Source: Cognatitamlana onchidii
Lineage (GTDB): Bacteria; Bacteroidota; Bacteroidia; Flavobacteriales; Flavobacteriaceae
NCBI RefSeq assembly: GCF_004804355.1
Contig: NZ_SRWZ01000005.1
Coordinates: 124,001-188,000, forward strand
Reading direction: 5' to 3'
Length of the DNA stretch: 64,000 nucleotides
The notes beneath the pieces are model-generated. The model searched no databases. It was not told where the DNA came from and worked only from the letters and a program-made list of their open reading frames with translations. This document shows, piece by piece, positions 8,567 to 17,347 of this stretch. The position numbers and the translations under genes are program-made. Positions within the stretch are counted from its first letter, which is position 1. Every line of letters starts with the position of its first letter.

Positions 8567-9802
8567 ATGAAAAAAAATATTTTCAAATTTTTGAAACTAA
8601 TTTTGCTTACGATTATTTTATTCGTAGTGTTCATCTTTTTTTCTCTAATATGGAATTATTATAGTGGTATCCCGCTCCCATCTGAGGAAGACAAATCTAT
8701 TTACCATACAGGTATTTTAATCAAAAAATATGAACCACAAGTAAAAGAAGCAAGGTTAGTGCTTGATAAATGGAAAAATCAGTTTTATACTCCAGGTTAT
8801 TCCATAGCGGTGGGCTATGAAGACCAAGTAATTTGGTCTGAAGCCTTTGGTTATTCTGACTTGGAACAGAAAATTCCCGCTCGTGTAGATTCAAAATTCC
8901 CAATTGGTAGTGTAACCAAAACGTTTACCGCAATGACAATTATGGATTTAGTTGAACAGGGGAAGATTGAATTAAAAAACAAAATTCAAGAATATGTACC
9001 ATCATTTCCTAAAAAGAAACACCCTATTAACATTGAACAACTATTAGCTCATACGTCTGGAATAAGGCATTATAAACCAATAATCAAATGGCCTCCCCCT
9101 TATTTTACTATAGATTCAAGGCTAGATGAAACGTTTGAAACAACAGAAAAAAAACTCGCTTTATTTGCCAATGACGCCCTTCTCTTCAAACCAGGGAGCA
9201 GATATAGTTATAGCACTTATGGATACACACTGTTGGGTGAAGTCATTGAGTCTGTCACCGAAATGAGTTATAATTCATACATGTCTGAAACTATGTTTAA
9301 ACCACTTGATATGACTAATACAACGCCGGATTATTTTAATCACAAAATAAAAAACAGGGTTGTTAGTTATAGCAATACTATCATAGGTTCAAGAGTCATA
9401 AAGTCCGAAAAAGAAAATTGTAGCTATAAGTGGGCTGGAGGTGGTTATCTATCTACACCAACAGATGTAGTTCGATTTGGTCTGGCTGTACTGAACAATA
9501 GAATTGTTAAAAAAAATACTTTTGAAAAAATGTTGGCTCCTTTAAATCCTTATGAGGGATCGCCTTTTCCACAGTACCATGCTATAGGTTGGGATTTTAT
9601 ACCTCGGAAAAAGCAAGGAATTAGAATAGTTAATAAAACAGGATCTCCAACTGGAGGACAATCTTGTATAGTAATGATTCCGGAATCTGGCATAGTCGTG
9701 TACATCGCTACAAACTCATATATTTACGGATCACTACCACTCAAACGTGCTGCTACAAAGATTTCCAATTTATTTCATAACGACTGGCTGATAAAACATT
9801 AA
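8567..9802 (+). CDS. serine hydrolase, beta-lactamase/PBP class C family
   Basis: The 411-residue protein has an N-terminal membrane anchor (residues 9-29) and a periplasmic class C-type hydrolase domain. The catalytic SxxK is S115-V-T-K118 (FPIGSVTKTF). YSYSTYGYTLLGEV at 213-226 holds the second motif tyrosine, with Thr where Asn is common. AHTSG and the C-terminal NKTGSPTGGQS (KTG box) complete the set. Family members include penicillin-binding peptidases, esterases and some beta-lactamases; which this is cannot be told. It is 12 bases behind the sigma-factor/membrane-protein pair and probably belongs to their operon. Confidence 0.85.
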   Translation: MKKNIFKFLKLILLTIILFVVFIFFSLIWNYYSGIPLPSEEDKSIYHTGILIKKYEPQVKEARLVLDKWKNQFYTPGYSIAVGYEDQVIWSEAFGYSDLEQKIPARVDSKFPIGSVTKTFTAMTIMDLVEQGKIELKNKIQEYVPSFPKKKHPINIEQLLAHTSGIRHYKPIIKWPPPYFTIDSRLDETFETTEKKLALFANDALLFKPGSRYSYSTYGYTLLGEVIESVTEMSYNSYMSETMFKPLDMTNTTPDYFNHKIKNRVVSYSNTIIGSRVIKSEKENCSYKWAGGGYLSTPTDVVRFGLAVLNNRIVKKNTFEKMLAPLNPYEGSPFPQYHAIGWDFIPRKKQGIRIVNKTGSPTGGQSCIVMIPESGIVVYIATNSYIYGSLPLKRAATKISNLFHNDWLIKH

Positions 9803-9857
9803 ATTAAAAATGAGAAAAGAAAAGCCGCTTACAATATATAAAAAACATAAGGCGTTT

Positions 9858-9878
9858 GTGCAAAACCGAAAGGTCTGT
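9858..9878 (+). repeat. short shared block, copy 1
   Basis: A 21-base block running from GTGCAAAACC to AGGTCTGT matches 12356-12376 at 17 of 21 positions, the differences being transitions. Both copies lie in gaps after + strand genes. GCCGCTTACAATATATAAAA at 9824-9843, just upstream, is a further YAACA/TATA-type post-gene motif. Confidence 0.45.
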
Positions 9879-10015
9879 GAATAGTTACAAAGCCTGCTAA
9901 ATATAAAATTTGGTGTTTATAGAAGAAAAGATAAAAGCAAAATATTTATATTTAGCTATGTAAAAAACCGAAACGAAAATGCTTACCATCCACCCTACTT
10001 TTCTTACACCCAACC

Positions 10016-10027
10016 GTTGACAACAAG
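10016..10027 (+). repeat. left border motif of ankyrin gene
   Basis: GTTGACAACAAG lies 7 bases before the ATG at 10035. It shares GTTGNCAACAA with 10785-10795 just after the same gene and with 271-281. Confidence 0.5.
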
Positions 10028-10034
10028 CAGAAAA

Positions 10035-10778
10035 ATGGACTTAAAGAAAAAAATACCTCATCAAATTGAACTTCATTCAGTTCAAGGGATTAAAGATTGC
10101 TTCGAAAACGGACTGAATCCAAACTTGGATTATGATGGGAAACCTCTTTTTGAGTTATTGATAAGTATGTACACCCGAAGTCCGAGATTTAAGGATTGTG
10201 TAAAAGCATTTATTGATTACGGGCTTGAATTTGAGGACAAAACCTTGTTGGCAGTTTTGTCTGATAATGCGCAGGATTTGGAAAAACAACTCGAAAACAA
10301 ACCAAATGAAACTTATAAGGAAATAAACTTAAACGCTGCTTACACTCCTTTAAAAAAAGCTTCCTTACTGCATGTTTGTGCGGAATTCAACCACCTTGAA
10401 TGCGCTAAAATATTAATAAAAAACGGAATAGATGTCAATCGTAAATCTGGAACTGACAATAAGGGATTTGGCGGGCAAACTCCTATTTTTCATACAGTAA
10501 ACCAGAACAATAATAGCTCTTCAGAAATGATGGATTTTTTATTATCTAAAGGTGCTGATTTGAGTTATACGGTAAAGGGAATAATTTGGGGAGAAGATTT
10601 ACCTTGGGAAACCTTTATTCCATCCGTAAATGCAATCAGCTATGCTATGTTTGGACTTTTACCGCAAATGCACAGAGATGAAAGGACTATTTCAGACACG
10701 GTATCTAAATTGCTAAAGCACGAATACGGAATTAACTACCGAGCAAAAAATATCCCAAACAAATATTTGAATGAATAA
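10035..10778 (+). CDS. ankyrin-repeat protein
   Basis: I chose the ATG at 10035 (MDLKKKIPHQIELHSVQGIK) over a TTG at 10017 that lies inside the border repeat. The protein of 247 residues contains ankyrin-type helix-turn-helix units, clearest at ASLLHVCAEFNHLECAKILI with KNGIDVNRK and at QTPIFHTVNQNNNSSSEMMD with FLLSKGADL. Ankyrin repeats bind partner proteins. No signal peptide or membrane segment is seen, so it is probably cytoplasmic. It is bordered on both sides by near-identical 11-base motifs, as if carried on a cassette of about 770 bases. Confidence 0.75.
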   Translation: MDLKKKIPHQIELHSVQGIKDCFENGLNPNLDYDGKPLFELLISMYTRSPRFKDCVKAFIDYGLEFEDKTLLAVLSDNAQDLEKQLENKPNETYKEINLNAAYTPLKKASLLHVCAEFNHLECAKILIKNGIDVNRKSGTDNKGFGGQTPIFHTVNQNNNSSSEMMDFLLSKGADLSYTVKGIIWGEDLPWETFIPSVNAISYAMFGLLPQMHRDERTISDTVSKLLKHEYGINYRAKNIPNKYLNE

Positions 10779-10784
10779 AAGCCA

Positions 10785-10797
10785 GTTGCCAACAAAG
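10785..10797 (+). repeat. right border motif of ankyrin gene
   Basis: GTTGCCAACAAAG begins 6 bases after the stop codon and shares GTTGNCAACAA with the motif at 10016. ATGTATATA follows, as after other genes in this region. Confidence 0.5.
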
Positions 10798-10957
10798 ATG
10801 TATATAGAAAATTGATGCTTTTAACTTAAACAAAGCTAGATACTTGTATACTAGCTCCCTATTTTCCTTCTGAAAACCCTTGCTTACAAACAACGCAACT
10901 TTTCATGCACAAACCAATGGCTAAAATTAAAAACAACACATTAACCTAAGTTTATAA

Positions 10958-12307
10958 ATGAGATTATTTGAAATATTACTAGCACTTATTTCCTTTATCC
11001 TGGTACTACAATCGTTTTCAGCTATAAAAATAAAACAACCAAAGTACATACTACCAAGTATCACTTGTATATTTTTTTTGATTCACTTATTCTATGAAGG
11101 TATGAGGTGGCAAATGAGCTTAATTTATCTAATACTTTTTTGCACAATATTGGCATTACTCTTTAATCTTAAAATTAGAAATAAAATTGTAAAATGGATA
11201 GTATTTTTCTTTTGTGTTTTAGGTATAGTAATATCATATACACTTTCCTACCTAATTCCAATATTTTCATTACCTAAAACAAATGGAAAATTTACTATTG
11301 TTACACTAAATCAAACAACTTCGAGTGATTTGGAGTATAAAATTTGGTTACCCACTAAACAAGATTTAAATTCTTTAAAAAGCAATTACCATCAAAGTCC
11401 ATCAAACGATTTAGATGGACTAATGGGAATGCCAGGATTTATTTTTAGTCACTTAAAACTAGTTAAAACAAATGCATTTCAAGGCAACGAAACAATTAAA
11501 ACTGAAAATAAAAAGCCATTAATATTGTACTCTCACGGTGCAAGCAGCACAGAAGTAGACAACACAGCACTAATAGAAGAATTGGTAAGTCACGGATATG
11601 TCGTTGCAGCAGTTAATCACAAATTTAGTTTTAAACAATACGGACTTGATATAAATGATGCTAAAAAAATAGAAATAGAAGCACAAAAGACACTAATTAA
11701 CCAACTAATAAAAAAAGCAGTCCCCAATCAAGTTTCACATTATAAGGCTATTATTCATGAATTAAAATTATCTTACCCCAACCAAATTGATTTTAACAAT
11801 ATTGTGTTAATTGGACATTCATTAGGTGGTGCTACTGCTTGTTCTGGTGCTTTAGAAATTAAAAATGTCAAAGCAGTTGTAAATATGGATGGACCAATTG
11901 ACTTAAAGATAACTTCTAATTTTTCACTGCCTCTTTTATATTTTAGTTCTTTTTCACCAGATTTATCGGAGGATGAATTAAAAAAACTACAAGTACCACC
12001 TAGTTTTTACAAAGGTGTTAAAAAATATGAATTAGAAGCTGTTCAGGAATTGTTTAATAATAATCGTGATGAAAAATATTGGGCAAGGTTTAAAAATGCA
12101 AATCATCTGGATTTTACAGATATTCCCTATATGATTCCGATGATGAGCGCTCCCAATTATGATAAAGTCAGAGGACACGAGCTTAAAACAAAAATAATTC
12201 TTTCTTTTATAGCTAAACAATTAAATGGTAGCCATAAAAATATAGTCGTAATGGATGCATCGCTTGAGTGGATAAAACCAACTACTGCCAACATGGTATA
12301 TAAGTAA
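10958..12307 (+). CDS. membrane-anchored alpha/beta hydrolase (PAF-acetylhydrolase-like)
   Basis: The 449-residue protein has four N-terminal hydrophobic segments within about residues 3-110 and then an alpha/beta hydrolase domain. LILYSHGASSTEVDN is the oxyanion-hole strand. IVLIGHSLGGATACSGA carries nucleophile Ser288. VVNMDGPID gives a candidate acidic residue and KNANHLDFTD the candidate catalytic His. The layout resembles platelet-activating-factor acetylhydrolase-type lipases and dienelactone-hydrolase-like enzymes. It is solitary, so the substrate is unknown. Confidence 0.8.
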   Translation: MRLFEILLALISFILVLQSFSAIKIKQPKYILPSITCIFFLIHLFYEGMRWQMSLIYLILFCTILALLFNLKIRNKIVKWIVFFFCVLGIVISYTLSYLIPIFSLPKTNGKFTIVTLNQTTSSDLEYKIWLPTKQDLNSLKSNYHQSPSNDLDGLMGMPGFIFSHLKLVKTNAFQGNETIKTENKKPLILYSHGASSTEVDNTALIEELVSHGYVVAAVNHKFSFKQYGLDINDAKKIEIEAQKTLINQLIKKAVPNQVSHYKAIIHELKLSYPNQIDFNNIVLIGHSLGGATACSGALEIKNVKAVVNMDGPIDLKITSNFSLPLLYFSSFSPDLSEDELKKLQVPPSFYKGVKKYELEAVQELFNNNRDEKYWARFKNANHLDFTDIPYMIPMMSAPNYDKVRGHELKTKIILSFIAKQLNGSHKNIVVMDASLEWIKPTTANMVYK

Positions 12308-12355
12308 TAGGTATCTAAGTGAAAACCTAAAGTATAAACATAAAAAAAAAGGACA

Positions 12356-12376
12356 GTGTAAAACTGGAAGGTTTGT
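12356..12376 (+). repeat. short shared block, copy 2
   Basis: It matches 9858-9878 at 17 of 21 positions (GTGTAAAACTGG... to ...GGTTTGT). It lies about 50 bases after the hydrolase stop. Confidence 0.45.
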
Positions 12377-12553
12377 AATTAGAAATCCAATACTACTAAT
12401 ACACTAGACCAAGGGAATACATTTAAAGAACCAATCAACTTACAGAATTTTGACTGACTTATTTTGTATTTAATTTAACTTGAACTATAGTTTTTATTAA
12501 CATTTTTAAAATCAAATTATTATATGTTTGACTAAACAATCAATCATAAATTT

Positions 12554-13093
12554 TTGAAAAAAGAATACTTAATAATTCTAATCTTATTTTATGTTCTTAC
12601 TGTTAATTCGCAAAATAGGACCTCTGAAAATGAAAAAAGAAATGAATTAAAGCTAAACGTAATATTACCTCTTACCGGAGCTTTTGAAGCAACTTATGAA
12701 AGAATCTTAAACGATAAATCTTCTATAGGTATTTCTGCTTTTACTGTATATAACAATGACAATTCCCATGAAGATTTAAATTATTCTATATCTCCATATT
12801 ATAGAAGATATTTTGGAAAGAAATTTGCTTCTGGCTTTTTTGCAGAAGGTTTTGGAATGTTAAGCTCAATTGATGGAAAAAAAATATATGACCCAAATGA
12901 TAATTCAATATTTACTAAAGGTTCTGATGTCATTGATTTTTCGCTTGGTATCGGTTTAGGAGGAAAATGGGTTACTAAAAGTGGATTCATATTTGAAGTT
13001 AATGCTGGTTGGGGAAAACTATTATTTAACGCTAATAAGACAGACCATGACCAAGTTGCAAGATTTGGATTAAATTTTGGCTACCGATTTTAA
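12554..13093 (+). CDS. outer-membrane beta-barrel protein, DUF3575-like
   Basis: The frame starts with TTG at 12554 and gives a signal peptide (KKEYLIILILFYVLTVNSQ). The mature part has alternating beta-strand patterns: LKLNVILPLTGAFEATYERI, SIGISAFTVY, YYRRYFGKKFASGFFAEGFG and a C-terminal ARFGLNFGYRF ending in an aromatic residue, as in outer-membrane barrels. The size of 179 residues fits a small eight-stranded barrel. A TATGTTTG box at 12533-12540 fits the -7 consensus and would give a very short leader. No function is known for this class. Confidence 0.7.
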   Translation: MKKEYLIILILFYVLTVNSQNRTSENEKRNELKLNVILPLTGAFEATYERILNDKSSIGISAFTVYNNDNSHEDLNYSISPYYRRYFGKKFASGFFAEGFGMLSSIDGKKIYDPNDNSIFTKGSDVIDFSLGIGLGGKWVTKSGFIFEVNAGWGKLLFNANKTDHDQVARFGLNFGYRF

Positions 13094-13290
13094 TTTGGTG
13101 ATAAAACGTCATGCAATAAAGCATCAAAATAATTGCTCAGCCTCTGCTTAATCGGAAAATCCTGCGGATATTCCCTTAGTTTATCAACTTCTGTTAAATA
13201 AATTTCCAATCCACACAACTATTCTTATACCTATACACTGTCCTTAATGCAAAAACACACTCTTTTTTAGACACATTATAAGCTTTTTTT
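13090..13290 (-). pseudogene. degenerate minus-strand coding remnant
   Basis: Read on the minus strand, one frame gives KKECVFALRTVYRYKNSCVD then WKFI and a stop. The next frame takes over without a gap, YLTEVDKLREYPQDFPIKQR then LSNYFDALLHDVLSPN, and ends at a stop (13090-13092) overlapping the stop of the + strand gene. The switch looks like a single frameshift in a gene tail whose 5' part is gone. I do not recognise the family. Its LSNYFDALLH segment resembles PSNYFYAAVH read from the minus strand near 22800. Confidence 0.35.
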
Positions 13291-13328
13291 TTAATTTTGT
13301 ACTCTAATTAAGTTTTATGTCTATTACA

Positions 13329-13415
13329 TCCGTAATATCATATTCGGAGATTGTAAAATAGATAGTCCATTTTCTTTGACTATCGCCATTCTTTACTTCA
13401 GATAATAATCTGAAG
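13329..13415. repeat. three successive inverted repeats
   Basis: Within 87 bases there are three stem-forming units: TCCG...CGGA with inner AATAT/ATATT (13329-13348), GATAGTC/GACTATC (13361-13384), and CTTCAGAT/ATCTGAAG around AATA (13396-13415). They lie 105-190 bases before the RsgA gene. No T tract follows. They may be a structured leader or repeat debris. The rest of the 13094-13520 gap shows no other gene. Confidence 0.45.
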
Positions 13416-13520
13416 CATTTCTACTTACCAACATTTTACAAATAAATACATCGATTGTGAACGCTTTTAAATTGATTTATAAGTAAGACAGCGTTTGCAA
13501 TATTTCAAAACACACAGAAT

Positions 13521-14588
13521 ATGAAATTAGAACATTTCGGATATAACAGCAGAATAGAAGAACTTAGAATTCAACATAATCCAACAGACTTTGAAATTGG
13601 AAGAATTATTTCAGAGCATAAAGAAAGATATATAGTTAAAACTGAAAAAGGAGAGTTCGATGCAGAAATTACAGGAAACTTAAGATATACTGCAGATACT
13701 CGCAAAGATTTTCCCGCTGTGGGAGATTGGGTTACAATTTCTGAATATGATGATCATAAAGTTCTCATACATTCTATTTTTCCAAGAAAAACCATCATTG
13801 AAAGACAGGCAATTGGCAAACAAGGAGAAAAACAAGTCATAGCAACAAATATTGACTTTGCTTTTATAGTACAAGCCATTGACAGAGATTTTAATATCAA
13901 TCGAGTGGAAAGGTATCTAACAATTTGTAATGCATCCAATGTAAAACCAATTATTATTCTAAGTAAAATTGATTTGATAGATGATACCACTTTAATTGAT
14001 TTAATATCCCGAGTTCAAGAAAGGGTAAAGCAAGTACCAGTAATAGCTATAAGCAATATGTCCCGAAAAGGGATTGAGCGCGTAAAGACGTACATAGCAA
14101 GGGGCAAAACATACTGTTTGTTGGGCTCGTCAGGAGTAGGAAAATCAAGCTTTCTAAATAACCTATCGGGTAAACAATTGATGAATACAAATATGATTAG
14201 CACGAGTACAAATAAAGGACGACACATAACAAGCCGTCGAGAATTGATAGTTCTTGACAATGGTGGAATCATCATCGATAATCCCGGAATGAGAGAAGTA
14301 GGCATCGTAGATTCAGTTGGAGGGTTAGAAAAAACATTTGAAAAAATAATTAAGCTTTCCAAAAACTGTAAGTTCAAAGATTGCACCCATACTATAGAAA
14401 TTGGTTGTGCAATAATCTCAGCCGTTGAAAGTGAAAAAGTAGATAAATTGTTCTATGAAAATTATCTAAAAATGAAACGAGAAAAAGAACATTTTGAATC
14501 GACTGTTACTGAAAAACGTAAAAAGGACAAAAACTTTGGAAAAATGGTCAAGCAATTCAAAAACTTAAAGAAATCAAGTAAGTACTAA
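13521..14588 (+). CDS. rsgA: ribosome small subunit-dependent GTPase A
   Basis: The 355-residue protein has the circularly permuted GTPase order of RsgA/YjeQ. An N-terminal OB-fold (residues about 30-100) is followed by the G4-type LSKIDL, then the P-loop GSSGVGKSS at 202-210, then G3 DNPGMRE. The C-terminal zinc-knuckle CKFKDCTHTIEIGC is intact. RsgA helps mature the 30S subunit. The copy stands alone among accessory genes and is followed by a strong terminator. The genome may carry another, core copy elsewhere; that cannot be judged here. Confidence 0.93.
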   Translation: MKLEHFGYNSRIEELRIQHNPTDFEIGRIISEHKERYIVKTEKGEFDAEITGNLRYTADTRKDFPAVGDWVTISEYDDHKVLIHSIFPRKTIIERQAIGKQGEKQVIATNIDFAFIVQAIDRDFNINRVERYLTICNASNVKPIIILSKIDLIDDTTLIDLISRVQERVKQVPVIAISNMSRKGIERVKTYIARGKTYCLLGSSGVGKSSFLNNLSGKQLMNTNMISTSTNKGRHITSRRELIVLDNGGIIIDNPGMREVGIVDSVGGLEKTFEKIIKLSKNCKFKDCTHTIEIGCAIISAVESEKVDKLFYENYLKMKREKEHFESTVTEKRKKDKNFGKMVKQFKNLKKSSKY

Positions 14589-14610
14589 GCACAACAAGGC
14601 TATGGGAAAT

Positions 14611-14642
14611 AGCGGTTTGGACGGCAACTCGAACCGCTTTTT
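14611..14642 (+). terminator. rho-independent terminator after rsgA
   Basis: AGCGGTT (14611-14617) pairs with AACCGCT (14632-14638) around a 14-base loop and is followed by a short T tract. It is preceded by GCACAACAAGGCTATGGG at 14589-14606, another post-gene CAACA-type motif. Confidence 0.7.
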
Positions 14643-14748
14643 CGTTTAATTAAACTATATTGTAATCCGAAAATAGTCGTTTTAAATCCGCTACTACTCC
14701 TATACAAGAGGTCCAAGCAATTTCATTAAAACAATAGAAACTAAGTAC

Positions 14749-16374
14749 ATGAAAAACTATAATAATTTATTTAAGGTATTAGCTTTCTTTTCAAGTGTTG
14801 TCTTGGTATTAAGCTGTGATAATTACAGAATAATTAATGATGATAAGCAGTTAACATCCATTGCAGAATCTTTTTCGGCATTCAAAGGAAACTATACACG
14901 ACTAATTGCTAAAGTCACAAAAAACAGGGATTCATCGTATATCGAGCTTTTAGGAGGTAAGTACCAAAAAGTCACCCTCATTCCAGTTAAAGATAAGCCC
15001 AATACTTATAAAATACCAAACGGTCGGATAGTCTTTAGTTTGGGCAAAGACTCACAGCAAATTGGTCTTATACATTATAGAAATAAAAAAGAGTCATATA
15101 AGGTTTTTGCTCAAAAAATCAATGCTTTAGAAACCAATACTGACATCCAAGGAGAGTATATATATCAAGGGTGTAAGATTGTTGAAGAAAACAATAGACT
15201 CTACAGACTTAGTGCCTCAGGTGATAAACTTGAAAAACGGGAATTGTTTCCAATTTCTCCGACAGAATTTATAGTTCTTAACACTGATGAGAAAATCGAA
15301 TTCGTTATGGGAGTTGATGGAAAAGCAACCAAGGTAATAAGTCTCACTAGCAAGGGCTCTACCACCTTTCATACTGCTCAACATGTAATGAATAATTCTT
15401 CTAAAATTGGCACAAAGTACTTCAATGGTGGTTGGACTGGCGGCGGTGATTTGGCAATGTTTTGGAGTCATGATCCTACGGTTGTGAATAATTTAATTAC
15501 CCGCTGTATTATTTCTTTTCATGGTGGTGGAAGAAATGCAGTTGGCAGCTATGAATATGTGCAAGATCTCTCGATTGCTCTGGGAGTCAATAATTCTACT
15601 ATGGTGTTGGCTCCACATTTTTGTCAAACCAATGATGGACAACCCGATAATGTACTTTACTGGACTAATGAGGAAGATGGCGACTGGCGGAAAGGAGATA
15701 ACGCTGCAAACCTTGGTCAAGTCAGTAGTTTTGAAATTATAGACAGATTAATAGAGTCTGCAGTCAATAACTGCCCTAATCTTTTAAACGTTGTTTTAGT
15801 TGGACATAGCGCCGGTGGCCAAATTGTTACGCGCTATAGTACTGGTACACAAATTCCAGAAAAGCTTAGCCTTAATACCATAGAAAAACCCTCTATTCGT
15901 TTTATAGTATCGAACCCATCTTCTTACATGTATTTTAGTAACAAAAGGTGGTCGGGAGGCATTTGGCCAGATGGTAGTTTCACCACTAAAAAAACGGAGT
16001 GCTCTGAATATAATCCGTCTCATTACGAAGCCATTCATCTTAATGACTATATGTCTCGTGATGGAGTGGATCTTATATCCAATGTAAAAAACCGTCACGT
16101 AATATATTTACTGGGTGATCAGGACACAAAAGACGATCTTGGCCTAGATAAAACCTGTCAAGCAATGCTTCAAGGAAAAAATCGTTTTGAGCGAGGGTTC
16201 ATCTTTCTTGATCATTTGAGAGAAGAGTTTGGAGCAAAAAACGTTTCTGGACATTCTATCTCAATTGTCCCTGACGTTGGCCATAATACTTGGCTTATGT
16301 ATCGATCATACAATGGGTTAAAGGCAATATTTGATTATAAATATTCTTTGTTTAGGATTGACAAAAGCCGGTAA
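14749..16374 (+). CDS. alpha/beta-hydrolase lipoprotein
   Basis: The 541-residue protein begins with a lipoprotein signal (VVLVLSCDN, lipidation Cys at 23). Residues about 30-190 are beta-rich and of unknown fold. The remainder is an alpha/beta hydrolase: IISFHGGGRNA is the HGGG oxyanion motif and VVLVGHSAGGQIVTRYS holds nucleophile Ser354. IVPDVGHNTWLMY gives a likely catalytic His. It is probably a surface or periplasmic esterase. It stands alone, about 80 bases before a T9SS-tail fragment that is not fused to it. Confidence 0.75.
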   Translation: MKNYNNLFKVLAFFSSVVLVLSCDNYRIINDDKQLTSIAESFSAFKGNYTRLIAKVTKNRDSSYIELLGGKYQKVTLIPVKDKPNTYKIPNGRIVFSLGKDSQQIGLIHYRNKKESYKVFAQKINALETNTDIQGEYIYQGCKIVEENNRLYRLSASGDKLEKRELFPISPTEFIVLNTDEKIEFVMGVDGKATKVISLTSKGSTTFHTAQHVMNNSSKIGTKYFNGGWTGGGDLAMFWSHDPTVVNNLITRCIISFHGGGRNAVGSYEYVQDLSIALGVNNSTMVLAPHFCQTNDGQPDNVLYWTNEEDGDWRKGDNAANLGQVSSFEIIDRLIESAVNNCPNLLNVVLVGHSAGGQIVTRYSTGTQIPEKLSLNTIEKPSIRFIVSNPSSYMYFSNKRWSGGIWPDGSFTTKKTECSEYNPSHYEAIHLNDYMSRDGVDLISNVKNRHVIYLLGDQDTKDDLGLDKTCQAMLQGKNRFERGFIFLDHLREEFGAKNVSGHSISIVPDVGHNTWLMYRSYNGLKAIFDYKYSLFRIDKSR

Positions 16375-16432
16375 CAAAAAAAAAGATCCTTTGGCGAACA
16401 TTGCTAATTTTGAGTATTGTGACATTCAATAA

Positions 16433-16678
16433 CATATACAAAGGTTTGACAGATTAGTGTTTGAAATGTTAAACATCACATATTCAAACTTTCATCAGCG
16501 AGCTTTAAAGATTAATTGTTGTATTCAGGTTTTTGATGTTCTTGGGAGGCTAAAAATTTCAGAAAAATTAGAAAATTCAAAACCTATTAATGTTAAAACC
16601 TTATCAAAAGGGGTTTACATTATTAAAATTGAAGATGATTTAGAAAACACCATTACCAAGAAGTTTATAAAAATTTAA
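16433..16678 (+). pseudogene. orphan T9SS type A C-terminal sorting domain
   Basis: The frame opens at 16433 and has a GTG at 16457. It reads IQVFDVLGRLKISEKL, KPINVKTLSKGVYIIKIEDD and ends TKKFIKI, the hallmarks of a type A C-terminal sorting domain. Such domains are always the tail of a large secreted protein. Here no cargo precedes it: an in-frame stop lies at 16430-16432 and the usual YPNP motif is missing. It is best read as the remaining 3' end of a lost secreted protein gene. Confidence 0.75.
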
Positions 16679-16936
16679 AACAACTTAGTTGCTTACCAAA
16701 ATAGCGGGCTAAGAAATGGCGTGCTTCAACGGAATTAAATCATATACGGGAACAGAACCTAAAAGTTAATTACTAAGGAAAGCCCCTAACGAAAATTTAC
16801 GAGGATTTTCTAATGGTCTCCAACGGACAAGTTTAGTTTGTATTTGCTAAATTCGTTGTTAAATCACACAACAAGATATTCTACAGGCCCGTTGGAATGC
16901 AAACAGTAAAAAACAAATCAAGAAAAGCATCACGTT

Positions 16937-17347
16937 ATGAACCCATTTCATTTAGCATTTAAAGTAAAAGATATCGATTCTACAAAAAAATTCTATGTGG
17001 ACCTTTTAGGATGTCGCGAAGGCAGATCTACCGAATCTTGGATTGATTTCGATTTTTTTGGACATCAACTATCGGCGCACGTTAGCAATCATTTTCCAGA
17101 CTTAGACTATTGTGGTAAAGTAGATGGCATTAGTGTACCCATCCCACACTTTGGATGCTTATTAACAAAAGAGGCATTTGGTCGTATCCAGAAAAAACTA
17201 GAATTAGAAAAGGTACCATTTATTGTGAAACCACAGAAACGATATAAAGGTTTGATTGGCGAACAACTTACCATGTTTGTGTTTGACTTTAGTGGAAACC
17301 CTATAGAGTTTAAATCATTCTCGAATCCTGATGAGGTGTTTTCTTAA
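16937..17347 (+). CDS. VOC (glyoxalase/bleomycin-resistance/dioxygenase) family protein
   Basis: The 136-residue protein has the vicinal-oxygen-chelate pattern: FHLAFKVKDIDSTKKFYVDL with GCREGR at residues 4-28 (first metal-ligand His5) and FVFDFSGNPIEFKSF near 114-128 (Glu ligand). Between them IPHFGCLL supplies another possible His ligand. Members act on small molecules with a bound divalent metal. The gap in front (16679-16936) contains CAACGG and CGTTGTT half-motifs of the same type as other gaps. The substrate is unknown. Confidence 0.85.
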   Translation: MNPFHLAFKVKDIDSTKKFYVDLLGCREGRSTESWIDFDFFGHQLSAHVSNHFPDLDYCGKVDGISVPIPHFGCLLTKEAFGRIQKKLELEKVPFIVKPQKRYKGLIGEQLTMFVFDFSGNPIEFKSFSNPDEVFS

